64,000 nucleotides of DNA from JAWSVE01 sp050789445 (GCA_050789445.1 JAILXR010000001.1:2232001-2296000); one strand, 5' to 3'; counted from the stretch's first letter, positions 7,714 to 18,240 are shown. Notes: generated by a model from the letters alone, not told the origin. Numbers and translations: made by a program.

Positions 7714-9717
7714 TCATAAATTTGGGCTCCACGTCAAACGGAACCAAATTTCTCTCTCGGATTTTTCAGTATTGTATTGATTACCAAAATCAGCGGCAGG
7801 GTCATACACTTGGGAGTTTAAAACATTATCAATTCCTGCACTGTATGTGACTGATGGTGTGATTTTGCCAGATGCAAAAACATTCATAAGGACGAACGAA
7901 TCAGCATCATCTTCACTGTAACTATTTGAATCTGGGCGGCGGTTATTATGAACTAACGAAAGACCGAATTTATGATCGTTTGAGTATGTGTAATATAAAT
8001 TAAAGCTACCCGTCCAACTTGCTAAAAATGGCTGGTCGTCAAACTCACCTCCTTTTAGCTTAAGATACGCAAGCCCAAACCTTAAATCTAAGTCCTCGAA
8101 TGCTTTTATATTCATTAGCATTTCTAAGCCTTGCATGTGCACGGAATCGCTACTGTTTGTAAAATATTCATCCGCTAAATCAGGAGTTGGCGCTTCTCGA
8201 ATAAAATCTTCAACTGTATTTCGATATGCACTAAGACTTAAATTAACCTGATCCCATTGATACTTATAGCCTACCTCTAACGAATTGATCCTTTCTGCAT
8301 CAGGAGTAGACGGCTGAAAACTTGTCCCCTCCAACACTTTTAAATATTCTCGGAAACTAGGTGTCCGTATCGCTGTGCCATATAGAAGTTTCCACGTTTC
8401 ACGATCATCAGGCGTATAAACTATTGCACCTCTATAATTAAAATAACCATCAAACTGCTCGAACTTATCGTATCGCCCACCTAGCGTTAACTCTACACTA
8501 GGATTGACACTCCATACATCTTGTATAAAAACTGCATAATCGTCATTTGTAACTTTCGGATCGGACAACAAGGATCCCTCTTCGGGAATAGCTAACCAAC
8601 CTTGATTAAATCGAAAAGTACGGAGAAACTCTGTATTTTTTGCTTCCTCTCGTGACCAAGAAAGGCCCGTTGCTAAAATATGATTCCCATTCAATCTTTT
8701 CAAACCTCGGACAGATAGCCCAGACATAATTGCATTCTGCTGTTCTTCGTACCCTATAGATTGCGAAAGCTGTTCTCTTTCAAACTCTCGTGCTTCATCA
8801 TTTTGATAATAAATATTACCTTCTAATTTCCCTGTTTCTAGATTGCCAATTTGATAATCCGCAGATAAGGACAAAGCTCGCTCCTCAACAAACGCATTTT
8901 GTTCATTCGGAATAAACAAAAAAGGCGTATCGTTTTCAAAATAATTTAAGGCCAAGGTTAAGCCTTCGAGGGGTCTTGCTTTAATCATTAATGACTTATA
9001 GTCTTCATCGAGCGGCTGGAGAGAATCACCACCAACAAAACTTTTTCTATTTTCGTTAAAGGGAGCGTCTTGAGATAAATAATTTCCAAATACGCTTACA
9101 CTACGATTATTAAAAAACACATTACCTTTTGCGCGCTCATGATTCCCGATCTCAGCGGACACCTCAACATGAGGCTGATCTGAAAAATCTCTGGTTGTTA
9201 TCGAAATAATCCCACCAAAAGCATTCGCACCATAAAGACTTGAAGCCGGACCTAATATAATTTCTACTTTTTCAATTATCTCCAACGGAAAATTGTCACC
9301 TAATGAAAAATGGCCATAATAGAGATGACGCATAGGGATGCCATCAACAAGTAGGATTAATTTGTCGTTATAACGATCAAGCAATCCTCTGGCCCAAATT
9401 GACTGATGTCGCTTACGGTACTGATTGAGCTGTAAACCTGGAACAAATTGCAATAAGTCATCGATTCGGCGAACACCAAAACGAGAAAAATCCTGTCGAC
9501 TGAAGCTGTAAACCGTACCAGGGGCTTTTGAGGCTTGAGTGGGAAGAAGCGATGCAGACGTAAAAACTTCTAATTCCATGAGTTCTTTAAGAGACATTTC
9601 ATTAAAAGCCTCATCAAAATCTACCGATGAATCAGCATATACAAAAGGAAAAAATGCGAGCAATAAAATACCCAACAGAATAGGTGTATGAAAAAATTGC
9701 TTTTTGAATTTATTCAA
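7714..9717 (-). CDS. TonB-dependent outer-membrane receptor
   Basis: A 667-residue protein with a signal peptide (cleavage near FVYA-DSS). The plug domain is at about 40-170 (SLKELMELEVFTSAS, RIDDLLQFVPGLQ, ILLVDGIPM, VEIILGPASSLYGANAFGGIISITT), followed by a 22-strand-type barrel ending in WFRLTWSPNL with a terminal aromatic-rich strand. Such receptors import siderophores, vitamin B12, sugars or other ligands with TonB energy; the ligand cannot be told here. It is the first gene of a three-gene set with YfiR and a GGDEF-EAL enzyme (gap of 37 bases), which suggests that it senses or imports something coupled to c-di-GMP signalling rather than serving only in uptake. Confidence 0.92.
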   Translation of the reverse strand: MNKFKKQFFHTPILLGILLLAFFPFVYADSSVDFDEAFNEMSLKELMELEVFTSASLLPTQASKAPGTVYSFSRQDFSRFGVRRIDDLLQFVPGLQLNQYRKRHQSIWARGLLDRYNDKLILLVDGIPMRHLYYGHFSLGDNFPLEIIEKVEIILGPASSLYGANAFGGIISITTRDFSDQPHVEVSAEIGNHERAKGNVFFNNRSVSVFGNYLSQDAPFNENRKSFVGGDSLQPLDEDYKSLMIKARPLEGLTLALNYFENDTPFLFIPNEQNAFVEERALSLSADYQIGNLETGKLEGNIYYQNDEAREFEREQLSQSIGYEEQQNAIMSGLSVRGLKRLNGNHILATGLSWSREEAKNTEFLRTFRFNQGWLAIPEEGSLLSDPKVTNDDYAVFIQDVWSVNPSVELTLGGRYDKFEQFDGYFNYRGAIVYTPDDRETWKLLYGTAIRTPSFREYLKVLEGTSFQPSTPDAERINSLEVGYKYQWDQVNLSLSAYRNTVEDFIREAPTPDLADEYFTNSSDSVHMQGLEMLMNIKAFEDLDLRFGLAYLKLKGGEFDDQPFLASWTGSFNLYYTYSNDHKFGLSLVHNNRRPDSNSYSEDDADSFVLMNVFASGKITPSVTYSAGIDNVLNSQVYDPAADFGNQYNTEKSEREIWFRLTWSPNL

Positions 9718-10237
9718 TGTCGTTCTCTATCATTATCAAATTATAGAACCATTAAAAATACACTTAGATTCAGAAGGTGAAGAAAAACAATTCCTCATCA
9801 TATTTCAGCATAATCGATTTACCTACTTACAACGCTAAAACATTGTAACCAATTGTAAAACATTAACTAATAATTAATTAGGATACTAGTATTAAATTGT
9901 GCATGCTTAGCTCTTAACAAGCTTAACCTTGCACTAGCCCACAAAACTTATTGGTTCTAATAATAACCAACCCTATTGTAATTAATCATACCCTCACTAA
10001 GCTTGACCATAAAAATGATAACACCAATCACATCTACCTCCTTAAATCCGAACCCTCTTTTATAAATACGACAACCACTTTAAATAACCATATTATTTTG
10101 CTATAACATGATCCAAATCTAAGACCCAGAAAGACTTTACCCCTAAAATTCAATGACCACTTAAGCAAATAAATTTCTCTCATTGTAGGCTTCACTTTAA
10201 AACAAGCTCGGTATAATTACTCACAAAAAGAGGCACT
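9718..10237. other. AT-rich divergent intergenic region
   Basis: This 520-base stretch lies between the leftward receptor gene and the rightward MBL gene and should hold both promoters. A directly repeated ATTGTAA occurs near 9842-9859 (ATTGTAACCAATTGTAA), a possible protein-binding site. No ORF or RNA gene was recognised. A GAGG ribosome binding site precedes the MBL start at 10238. Confidence 0.4.
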
Positions 10238-11641
10238 ATGGCCACACTTAAATTTTTAGGCGCCGCACAAGAAGTCACGGGGTCTTGCTATTTATTAGAA
10301 TCCCCGACGATTGGGAAAATATTACTTGAATGCGGAATGCATCAAGGCGGAGATGCTGTTGACCGATTACTAAATGAAAAATTTGCTTTTAATCCTTCTG
10401 ATATTGATGCCGTTATTCTGTCTCATGCGCATCTTGATCACTCAGGCTTGCTACCCAAGCTTTTACACCAGGGTTTTGATGGCCGCATATATTGCACAGA
10501 AACGACAGCCGAGTTATTAGAAATATTATTGCTTGATAGCGTGGGATTATACGAAAGAGATTTACAACATAAAAACTTACGCCTTGAAAGAAAAGGCTTA
10601 AAACCTATCAAACCCGATTACTCTAAAAATGATGTGTTGAAAGTTTTAAAAAAATGTAAACCACAAGCCTATGAGACCAGCATAAAAATTTCAGATAATC
10701 TCAGCGTTAAATTCTACGATGCTGGACATATACTTGGATCATCGATAGTCGAAATAAAAATTCATGAAATGAACAAAACAAAAACATTAGTTTTTTCTGG
10801 TGATCTCGGCAATGAAAACGCTGTACTAATGAATGACCCGACAATAGTAAAAGAAGCGGATGTTGTGCTAATGGAAAGCACCTACGGCAATAGAAACCAT
10901 CGACCTATGGACGCAACCATAGAACAATTTAGAGATATACTGCATGAAACTTGGGAAGAAGGCGGTAATGTGATGATCCCTTCTTTTGCGGTCGGTCGCA
11001 CGCAAGAACTTTTATTTTATTTAGGAAAGCTTTCTCAATCCGGCGACTTAGATAACTGGCATATTATTTTAGACAGCCCAATGGCGATAGCCGTCACTAA
11101 AGTCTACGATCGATGGCTCCACACTTTAGACTGCCAAGGCATCAAAAAATTATGCTCTGGAGATCAAACACTACTGAAAGATTTTTTACCTCGACTGCAT
11201 CTTTCTATAACACCGCAAGACTCTATGGCAATCAATAATATAAAAAATGGAGCAATAATAATTGCCGGTAGCGGAATGTGTACAGGCGGACGAATTCGTC
11301 ATCATATCAAGCATAGAATTTGGAAAAAACGAAATACGATGATTTTTGTTGGCTTTCAAGCACGGGGAACACTCGGGCGCGTCATCGTTGATGGCGTTAA
11401 AAATCTGAAATTATTTAACGAAGAGTATGCCGTGAAAGCACGCATAGAAACACTAGGTGGTTTTTCGGCACACGCAGGTCAAATTGAACTGATTGAATGG
11501 CTTTCGAGCTTCACCACAAACCCCAGAATTTTCTTAGTCCATGGAGAGCCCGAAGCTCAAGACGCTTTAGCTCAAAAGTTATGGGATGAAAAAAATATAA
11601 AAACAGAAATACCAATTTATGGGCAAACGATTGCATTTTAG
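10238..11641 (+). CDS. MBL-fold beta-CASP RNA-processing-type hydrolase
   Basis: A 467-residue metallo-beta-lactamase fold protein of the CPSF73/RNase J-like beta-CASP group (COG1236). The metal-binding motif HAHLDHSG is at 63-70, with further ligands in DAGHILGSS (about 160-170) and SGDLGNE (about 187-193). The beta-CASP part contains IPSFAVGRTQELL, AGSGMCTGGRIRHH (about 342-355), GFQARGTLGR and GGFSAHAGQ, with a final VHGEP. Family members are zinc-dependent RNases or exonucleases. It stands alone on the plus strand, so no operon context helps. The start is supported by a GAGG site 7 bases upstream. Confidence 0.92.
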   Translation: MATLKFLGAAQEVTGSCYLLESPTIGKILLECGMHQGGDAVDRLLNEKFAFNPSDIDAVILSHAHLDHSGLLPKLLHQGFDGRIYCTETTAELLEILLLDSVGLYERDLQHKNLRLERKGLKPIKPDYSKNDVLKVLKKCKPQAYETSIKISDNLSVKFYDAGHILGSSIVEIKIHEMNKTKTLVFSGDLGNENAVLMNDPTIVKEADVVLMESTYGNRNHRPMDATIEQFRDILHETWEEGGNVMIPSFAVGRTQELLFYLGKLSQSGDLDNWHIILDSPMAIAVTKVYDRWLHTLDCQGIKKLCSGDQTLLKDFLPRLHLSITPQDSMAINNIKNGAIIIAGSGMCTGGRIRHHIKHRIWKKRNTMIFVGFQARGTLGRVIVDGVKNLKLFNEEYAVKARIETLGGFSAHAGQIELIEWLSSFTTNPRIFLVHGEPEAQDALAQKLWDEKNIKTEIPIYGQTIAF

Positions 11642-11801
11642 GTGCTAATAAAATAGCCTTTTCGAATACCCCTAGCTTCAAAAAATTAAAATTCGACAAC
11701 GATTTTTATCAAGTCCATATTAGGATTACAGAAAGTCTACGGACTTAATTCTAATGCGTTTTTTTTGATACAAGCCTATACGCAGATGAACTCATATTCC
11801 G

Positions 11802-13418
11802 CTAACCCAGTTCCGCAAGCATTTTCAGCGCGAGTTGTTCGGCCACTTTTACACCGTCGATACCGGCTGACAAAATTCCGCCCGCATACCCCGCACCTTC
11901 ACCAGCGGGATATAAACCTTTTGTATTCAGACTTTGTAATGTGGTTGGATCACGTGTGATGCGGACAGGGGAAGAGGTTCGCGTTTCAATGCCGGTAAGA
12001 ATCGCATCATCGCGATCAAAGCCATGAATCTTTTTTCCGAATGCAGGTAGCGCTTCCCGAATTGCTTCAATCATATAACTAGGTAAGGCGGCGGAAAGAT
12101 CTCCCAAGCGAACACCAGGTTTGTACGAGGGTTCTACTTCCCCCCATTTTTCTGAAGGCACATCGCGAATAAAATCCCCCACCAATTGACCCGGGGCAGA
12201 ATAATCTCGACCACCTAATTCATAGGCAATACTTTCTAGCTTTTCTTGTAATTCTATACCCGCTAAGGGTCCACCGGGGAAATCTTTTTCTGGTTCGATC
12301 CCGACAACAATACCAGCGTTTGCATTACGCTCGTTGCGTGAATATTGGCTCATGCCATTTGTCACAACGCGTTCTGGTTCAGACGTCGCGGCAACAACCG
12401 TTCCGCCAGGGCACATACAAAAGCTATAAACAGCTCGGCCATTTTTCGCGTGGTGAATCAATTTGTAATCTGATGCGCCTAGTTTTGGATGGCCTGCAAA
12501 TTTTCCTAATCGTGCAGTATCAATTTGCGATTGTGGATGTTCGATACGAAACCCAATCGCAAATGGTTTTGCTTCTAAAAAGACATCGCGCTTTTCTAAC
12601 ATGCGAAATGTGTCTCGCGAACTGTGACCAAGCGCCAACACAACATGACGAGCCGAAATAGTTTCCTCATTATCAAGTGCAATTCCTTTAACGCATCCAT
12701 TATCAACGATTAAATCCGTCACTCGACTTTCGAATCGTACTTCGCCACCTAAGGCAATAATTTCTTCACGCATGGCGGACACAACGCCGGTTAAGCGGAA
12801 TGTACCGATATGAGGTTTACTGACGTAGAGTATTTCCTCAGGCGCGCCAGCACGAACAAACTCGATCATTACTTTACGGCCATAAAATTTTGGATCTTTA
12901 ACCTGGCTATAAAGCTTGCCATCCGAAAACAAACCCGCCCCGCCTTCACCAAACTGTACATTCGATTCTGGGTTGAGAGTTTTATCGCGCCACAACGCCC
13001 ACGTATCTTTTGTACGCTGACGAACTTCAGGCCCCCGCTCGATAACAATCGGTTTAAAACCCATTTGCGCTAAAGTGAGTGCCGCAAATAAACCACAAGG
13101 ACCAAAGCCAATGACAACTGGACGCTCGGTTAAATGTTCGGGTGCTTTTGCAACGGGGTAATACTGCGTGTCAGGCGCAAGGAGAATGTTGGAATCTTTT
13201 TCAAACGTTTTGAGAATTTTTTGAGAATTCGTTACATCTACATCAATAGCGTAAACAAAATTGATAACAGAATTCTTTTTACGCGCATCGTAACTGCGTT
13301 TAAACACTGTGAAACTGATTAAATCTTCAAGCCTGATATCAAGACGCGCAACAATGGCGTCACTCAACATTTCTGGCGTGTGATCAAGGGCTAACTGCAA
13401 TCCGTTAATACGAATCAT
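11802..13418 (-). CDS. FAD-dependent oxidoreductase of the COG2509 family
   Basis: A 538-residue cytosolic flavoprotein. After an N-terminal cap (about 1-90) it has a dinucleotide-binding start VVIGFGPCGLFAAL near 100-115 followed by VIERG, then NVQFGEGGAGLFSDGKLYSQV (about 155-175), which is typical of the uncharacterised COG2509 dehydrogenases. The C-terminus has TGIETRTSSPVRITRD and GLYPAGEGAGYAGGILSAGIDG, the second FAD-contacting segment. The substrate is unknown. It is a single minus-strand gene convergent with the MBL gene. No signs of transfer or damage. Confidence 0.9.
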   Translation of the reverse strand: MIRINGLQLALDHTPEMLSDAIVARLDIRLEDLISFTVFKRSYDARKKNSVINFVYAIDVDVTNSQKILKTFEKDSNILLAPDTQYYPVAKAPEHLTERPVVIGFGPCGLFAALTLAQMGFKPIVIERGPEVRQRTKDTWALWRDKTLNPESNVQFGEGGAGLFSDGKLYSQVKDPKFYGRKVMIEFVRAGAPEEILYVSKPHIGTFRLTGVVSAMREEIIALGGEVRFESRVTDLIVDNGCVKGIALDNEETISARHVVLALGHSSRDTFRMLEKRDVFLEAKPFAIGFRIEHPQSQIDTARLGKFAGHPKLGASDYKLIHHAKNGRAVYSFCMCPGGTVVAATSEPERVVTNGMSQYSRNERNANAGIVVGIEPEKDFPGGPLAGIELQEKLESIAYELGGRDYSAPGQLVGDFIRDVPSEKWGEVEPSYKPGVRLGDLSAALPSYMIEAIREALPAFGKKIHGFDRDDAILTGIETRTSSPVRITRDPTTLQSLNTKGLYPAGEGAGYAGGILSAGIDGVKVAEQLALKMLAELG

Positions 13419-13578
13419 AATATTTTCCTGGCCGGTCTATCCGGCAGAGGTTGGGGAGATGGATTCTACTGGGGTTTTTAGGTGTTGTCTGTAATCCTTA
13501 TATTTATTATTGATAGAAAAAATAATATCCCAACATGCTTTCTGTCGCCTCTAAAAATACACTCCCGAGAACAGCCAT

Positions 13579-16500
13579 CTAAGAAGAGCTGCCTGCTTTT
13601 TTGACAGCAGCTAACTTCCACAAATAATAAACAGCAGGTAAAACGATTAAAGATAAAAATAGTGCACTGACCATCCCCCCTACCATTGGAGCTGCGAGCC
13701 TTTGCATGATTTCTGATCCTGTTCCAACACCATACAAAATGGGGAGCAAGCCTAAGATGGTGGCACTCGTGGTCATGAGAACGGGCCTTACTCGTAGCGT
13801 TGCTCCATTAATAACAGCTTGCCTGACATCTGATGCAGTTAACGATTTCAATGCATGGCCATTTTTTTCTAACAACTCATTAAAGGATTGATTGAGATAA
13901 ACTAACATGATGACTCCTATCTCAACGGCAACGCCTGCTAAAGCAATAAACCCTACTCCCACCGCGATAGAAAAATTATACCCTTGCCAATACATAAGCC
14001 AAATACTACCTATGAGTGCTAACGGTAATGTTCCCATTAAGATGACAACTTCTATGACATTGCGAAAATTTATATACAGTAGCAGTGTAATAATTGCCAA
14101 GGTGAGAGGGATCACATATTTTAGTTTTGCTTTAGCCCGCTCCATGTATTCGTATTGCCCTGACCAATTAACAGAATATCCCGTGGGAAGTGACAATTCT
14201 TCTGACACAATTTTTTGTGCCTTCGCAACATAAGTGCCGATATCAATTCCGTCAATATCAACAAAAACCCAACCATTGAGCCGAGCATTTTCACTTTTAA
14301 TTCCCGGAGGTCCATCTTCGATTTTTATATCAGCAACATCGGCTAATGCAATATGTTCTCCGCTAGCAGTAACAATAGGTAGAAGCGCCAATTGTTCAGG
14401 AGAATTACGATAAGATTGTGGATAGCGAACATTCACAGGGTAACGCTCCAAACCTTCCACTGTTTGAGTCACATTCATACCGCCTATCGCTGAAGCGATT
14501 ATTTGTTGAACGTCAGAAATATTTAAACCAAATCGCGCTGCCTTCGCACGATCTATATCGACATTCAAATAACGCCCCCCAGCTACACGCTCAGAATAAA
14601 CTGACGCTGTTCCTTCAATTTTTTCCAAAATATTTTCTAACTGCTTGCCGATATTTTCGATAACTTTCAAATCAGGTCCAGCAACTTTAATTCCCACGGG
14701 AGTTTTAATGCCCGTCGCCAACATGTCGATACGATTTTTAATCGGCATCACCCAAGCGTTGGTAACGCCAGGCAATTTAACAAGCGCGTCCAGTTCTTTT
14801 TTAAGACTTTCTGTCGTTACTCCTTCTCGCCATTCACTACTCGGTTTTAGTTGAACAAATGTTTCAATCATTGTAAGTGGTGCTGAATCTGTTGCGGTAT
14901 CCGCCCTTCCCACTTTCCCAAAAACCGTTTTTACTTCTGGCACGGTAGCGATCAGCTTATCAGTTTGCTGTAACAACTCTCGAGCTTTGCCAATCGAAAT
15001 ACTGGGATAAGTTGTGGGCATATACATCAGATCCCCCTCATCCAGCGGCGGAATAAATTCACTTCCAATCTTTCCTAAGGGAACAACAATTGTCAGCAAC
15101 AAAACAAATGCAACAACTAATACTGTTTTAGGAAATGACAGTGTCTTTTTAAGCACAGGTAAATACGCAGAAATAAGTATGCGGTTAATAGGGTTTTTAT
15201 TTTCAGGCAATATTTTCCCGCGAATAAAATATCCCATAAGAACCGGAACAAGTGTAACTGCTAATACAGCCGACGCCGCCATGGCATAGGTTTTTGTGTA
15301 CGCTAGCGGGCTGAACATACGCCCCTCTTGTGCTTCAAGTGTAAAAACAGGAATAAAGCTAACCGTAATAATTAAAAGGCTAAAGAAAAGAGCGGGGCCA
15401 ACCTCAACAGCTGACTCAACTACCATTTTCCAGCGTTTTTCTTGAGAGAAGTTTTCGCCCTTTAAAGCATTTTTCTCTAGATGCTTGTGCATATTTTCAA
15501 TCATCACAATAGCGCCATCAATCATCGTACCAATGGCAATAGCGATTCCTCCAAGGGACATAATATTGGCATTAATACCTTGAAAACGCATGACGATAAA
15601 TGCGGCCAGTATTCCCATTGGCAAAGTGATAATCGCGACTAATGACGAACGAAAATGAAACAAAAACACCATACACACAAGCGCAACAACAACGAATTCT
15701 TCTAAAAGTTTTTCCCATAAATTTCCAACTGCTCTCTCGATTAATCCTGACCGATCATAAACAGGAATAATTTCTACACCTTCAGGTAATCCTTTTTTTA
15801 ATTCTTCCAATTTCATTTTTACAGCGTTAATAGTTGTTTGGGCATTTTCACCGAAGCGCATGACTACAATGCCTCCCACTACCTCACCGTCGCCATTTAA
15901 TTCTGCAATACCTCGTCGCATTTGCGGGCCCAAACCAATATCCGCTACGTCTCCTAGCGATATAGGAGTACCACTTTCGTTTACACCTAACGAAACATTT
16001 TCTAAATCATTTACACTTTTTAGGTAGCCTGTCACGCGAACCATATATTCAGCTTCAGCCATTTCTACAACCGACGCTCCAACTTCTTGGTTTGCACGTT
16101 TAATTGCTGTTTGAATATGTGACAGAGGAATATTAAAAGCGCGAAGTTTTTCTGGATTCACTGTAACTTGATATTGTTTCACCATGCCGCCGACAGTAGC
16201 GACTTCTGACACGCCGGGTACTGTTTGCAATTCGTATTTCAAGAACCAATCTTGCAAACTTCGTAATTGACTGATGTCATGTTTCCCAGTTTTATCAATT
16301 AACGAATAAATATATACCCAGCCAACTCCTGTGGCATCTGGTCCTAATTGTGGTTTTGCCGCATCGGGTAACGATGATGCGACCTGGCTGAGATACTCTA
16401 ATACTCGACTCCTCGCCCAATACAAATCGGTATCGTCATCAAAAATTATGTAAACATACGAATCGCCAAAAAAAGAAAAACCTCTCACGGTAACAGCACC

Positions 16501-16731
16501 TGGAACGGATAACATGGCCGTGGTTAATGGATAAGTCACTTGATCTTGAACGACTTGTGGCGCCTGCCCCGGATAGGAAGTTTTTATAATAACTTGTACA
16601 TCAGACAGATCGGGAATCGCGTCGACGGGTGTATTTTTTAATGAGAAAAAACCAAGCCCTGCTATCAACAAAGCAGCCAATAAAACAAAAAAACGATTAC
16701 CAACAGACCATCGAATAACAGATTCAATCAT
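13579..16731 (-). CDS. cusA: CusA-type Cu(I)/Ag(I) efflux RND transporter
   Basis: The inner-membrane pump of a heavy-metal RND system, 1050 residues, full family length. It starts MIESVIRWSVGNRFFVLL and has the usual 12 membrane segments and two periplasmic loops. The fourth-segment motif GTMIDGAIVMIENMHKH (about 400) carries the proton-relay acidic residue. The three methionines that bind copper in E. coli CusA appear conserved, in DLMYMPTTYP, APLTMIET and NRIDMLATG. It exports Cu(I)/Ag(I) from periplasm or cytosol through a CusB-type adaptor. The cusB gene lies 3 bases upstream on the same strand. No outer-membrane CusC/TolC partner is nearby, so one must be supplied from elsewhere. Confidence 0.94.
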   Translation of the reverse strand: MIESVIRWSVGNRFFVLLAALLIAGLGFFSLKNTPVDAIPDLSDVQVIIKTSYPGQAPQVVQDQVTYPLTTAMLSVPGAVTVRGFSFFGDSYVYIIFDDDTDLYWARSRVLEYLSQVASSLPDAAKPQLGPDATGVGWVYIYSLIDKTGKHDISQLRSLQDWFLKYELQTVPGVSEVATVGGMVKQYQVTVNPEKLRAFNIPLSHIQTAIKRANQEVGASVVEMAEAEYMVRVTGYLKSVNDLENVSLGVNESGTPISLGDVADIGLGPQMRRGIAELNGDGEVVGGIVVMRFGENAQTTINAVKMKLEELKKGLPEGVEIIPVYDRSGLIERAVGNLWEKLLEEFVVVALVCMVFLFHFRSSLVAIITLPMGILAAFIVMRFQGINANIMSLGGIAIAIGTMIDGAIVMIENMHKHLEKNALKGENFSQEKRWKMVVESAVEVGPALFFSLLIITVSFIPVFTLEAQEGRMFSPLAYTKTYAMAASAVLAVTLVPVLMGYFIRGKILPENKNPINRILISAYLPVLKKTLSFPKTVLVVAFVLLLTIVVPLGKIGSEFIPPLDEGDLMYMPTTYPSISIGKARELLQQTDKLIATVPEVKTVFGKVGRADTATDSAPLTMIETFVQLKPSSEWREGVTTESLKKELDALVKLPGVTNAWVMPIKNRIDMLATGIKTPVGIKVAGPDLKVIENIGKQLENILEKIEGTASVYSERVAGGRYLNVDIDRAKAARFGLNISDVQQIIASAIGGMNVTQTVEGLERYPVNVRYPQSYRNSPEQLALLPIVTASGEHIALADVADIKIEDGPPGIKSENARLNGWVFVDIDGIDIGTYVAKAQKIVSEELSLPTGYSVNWSGQYEYMERAKAKLKYVIPLTLAIITLLLYINFRNVIEVVILMGTLPLALIGSIWLMYWQGYNFSIAVGVGFIALAGVAVEIGVIMLVYLNQSFNELLEKNGHALKSLTASDVRQAVINGATLRVRPVLMTTSATILGLLPILYGVGTGSEIMQRLAAPMVGGMVSALFLSLIVLPAVYYLWKLAAVKKAGSSS

Positions 16732-16734
16732 GGC

Positions 16735-18129
16735 TTAGTTCTCCTCCGCGTGCTGTTCATGAGAGGAGTGATCCATCGTAGCGTTATCTATCTTAGCTTT
16801 ATCTATCTGAGTGTGATCCATTTGAGAGTGGTCCATCTCAGAGTCATTCATCTCAGAGTCATCCATTTCAGAATCCTCCGCATGGTTCATACGCTTAAAA
16901 TCTGACGTTTTACTGGATTCAGAATCGAGAAGAAATTGTGCAGAGGTAACCACTTTTTCTCCTTCGCTAACGCCATCAATAATTTCTATGACATCTTGAT
17001 CTGAACGACCCACTTTTACCGCTATCGATTTGAACCTCCCCTCACCTAAAGCAAGCACAACGCGGTCTTGGCTGCCGGTCCTAATTAATGCTTCACGAGG
17101 GATAACTAAAATCTCATCTGCACTATTCGTGTGTACCGAGATTTGCGCAAACATATTTGGTTTAAGTTCATGCTTTGGATTTTCAAAATTTATTCGAATA
17201 CGCACTGTACGTGTTTTTCTATCAAGAACAGGGTAGATGTAATCCACCTTCCCTTCCCAGCTTCGCCCCGGAAGATAATCTAACGTCATGATGACGGGAT
17301 CATTCAATTTTACTAACGACGCTTGACGCTCGAATATTTCCGCCTCAACCCAAACATGCTCAAGAGACCCAATGCTTAGCATCGTAGTCCCTGGCTGAAC
17401 ATAAAAACCTTCGCGGATATTAAGATTATCAACAACGCCATTTTGAGGTGCGAAAAAGTTGACAGTTTGTTTTACTCGCAGAGTTCTTTTTAAATCACTG
17501 ATAAATTTTTCAGGTATTTTTAGCGCTTTTAATCGAGTTTCTGACGATCGAATCAAGCGTGAATTATTACTATTGATAGCAAGTACCAATTCTTCTTGAG
17601 CATTAACCAACTCAGGCGAATAGAGCGCGTACAATGGCATTTCTTTTTCGACAGGATCCCCTGTTGCTTTCACATACAATTTTTCAATCCAACCGGAAAC
17701 TCTGGGATGAATATGAATTAAATCATTTTCATCATATTGAACGTATCCAACTGTAACAATTTCAGTATGCAGTGATTCACGAACAACTGTGCCAGTTCTT
17801 ACACCAAGATTTTGTACAATATCGGGAGAGATAGTCACTGCTCCAGGACTGGCCTTATTGCTTTCTTGTCCATAGAACGGGATCAATTCCATTCCCATCG
17901 GGGAAAGACCTGGCTTATCTCTTCGATAATTTGCATCCATTGGTGCCACCCAATACAACGGCACTTTTTCCTGGGAATGACTTTCTTTGTTTTCGCTATC
18001 GTTTCCGTTATGGTTTTTTTCAGACCGGCTATCAACAAGCCATAACGTCAACAAAACACCAGCAATTAATCCACCTAAAATAGTAACCAAAGTGTTTAAT
18101 TGCTTTTGATTTGGATTGGTAACTTTCAC
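16735..18129 (-). CDS. cusB: CusB-type RND adaptor with Met/His-rich C-terminal tail
   Basis: A 464-residue membrane-fusion protein anchored by an N-terminal segment (about 12-32). A short metal-binding-like region VAPMDANYRRDKPGLSPMGMELIPF (about 60-85) resembles the heavy-metal domain of the CusB group but lacks its Cys/His residues and keeps Met. The hairpin and barrel parts follow (VSGWIEKLYVKATGDPV, ALYSPEL, FAPQNGVVDNLNIREG, VWVEAEIFE, RTVRIRI, VIPREALI). The last 50 residues are an unusual tail of DSEM/DHSQM-like repeats rich in Met, His and Asp (positions 16740-16890 in the DNA), probably a metal-binding extension. It precedes cusA directly. Confidence 0.92.
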   Translation of the reverse strand: MKVTNPNQKQLNTLVTILGGLIAGVLLTLWLVDSRSEKNHNGNDSENKESHSQEKVPLYWVAPMDANYRRDKPGLSPMGMELIPFYGQESNKASPGAVTISPDIVQNLGVRTGTVVRESLHTEIVTVGYVQYDENDLIHIHPRVSGWIEKLYVKATGDPVEKEMPLYALYSPELVNAQEELVLAINSNNSRLIRSSETRLKALKIPEKFISDLKRTLRVKQTVNFFAPQNGVVDNLNIREGFYVQPGTTMLSIGSLEHVWVEAEIFERQASLVKLNDPVIMTLDYLPGRSWEGKVDYIYPVLDRKTRTVRIRINFENPKHELKPNMFAQISVHTNSADEILVIPREALIRTGSQDRVVLALGEGRFKSIAVKVGRSDQDVIEIIDGVSEGEKVVTSAQFLLDSESSKTSDFKRMNHAEDSEMDDSEMNDSEMDHSQMDHTQIDKAKIDNATMDHSSHEQHAEEN

Positions 18130-18150
18130 TGAAATACCCTCGACATACTC

Positions 18151-18200
18151 TCTCTGCTTTTTTAATCAGAGAAGATAAACTTTGAGGGATTTATGCCCTC
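18151..18200 (-). promoter_or_regulatory. Two short hairpins between the small Cys/His gene and cusB
   Basis: Arms TCTCTG (18151-18156) and CAGAGA (18167-18172), and GAGGG (18184-18188) and CCCTC (18196-18200), form two small stem-loops in the leader of cusB. They could affect mRNA stability or translation between the two genes. This is a structural observation only; no known metal-responsive box was found. Confidence 0.3.
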
Positions 18201-18240
18201 GGTTCACAAAGTGCCGTTTTAGAGACGGACTGACCCTGTA

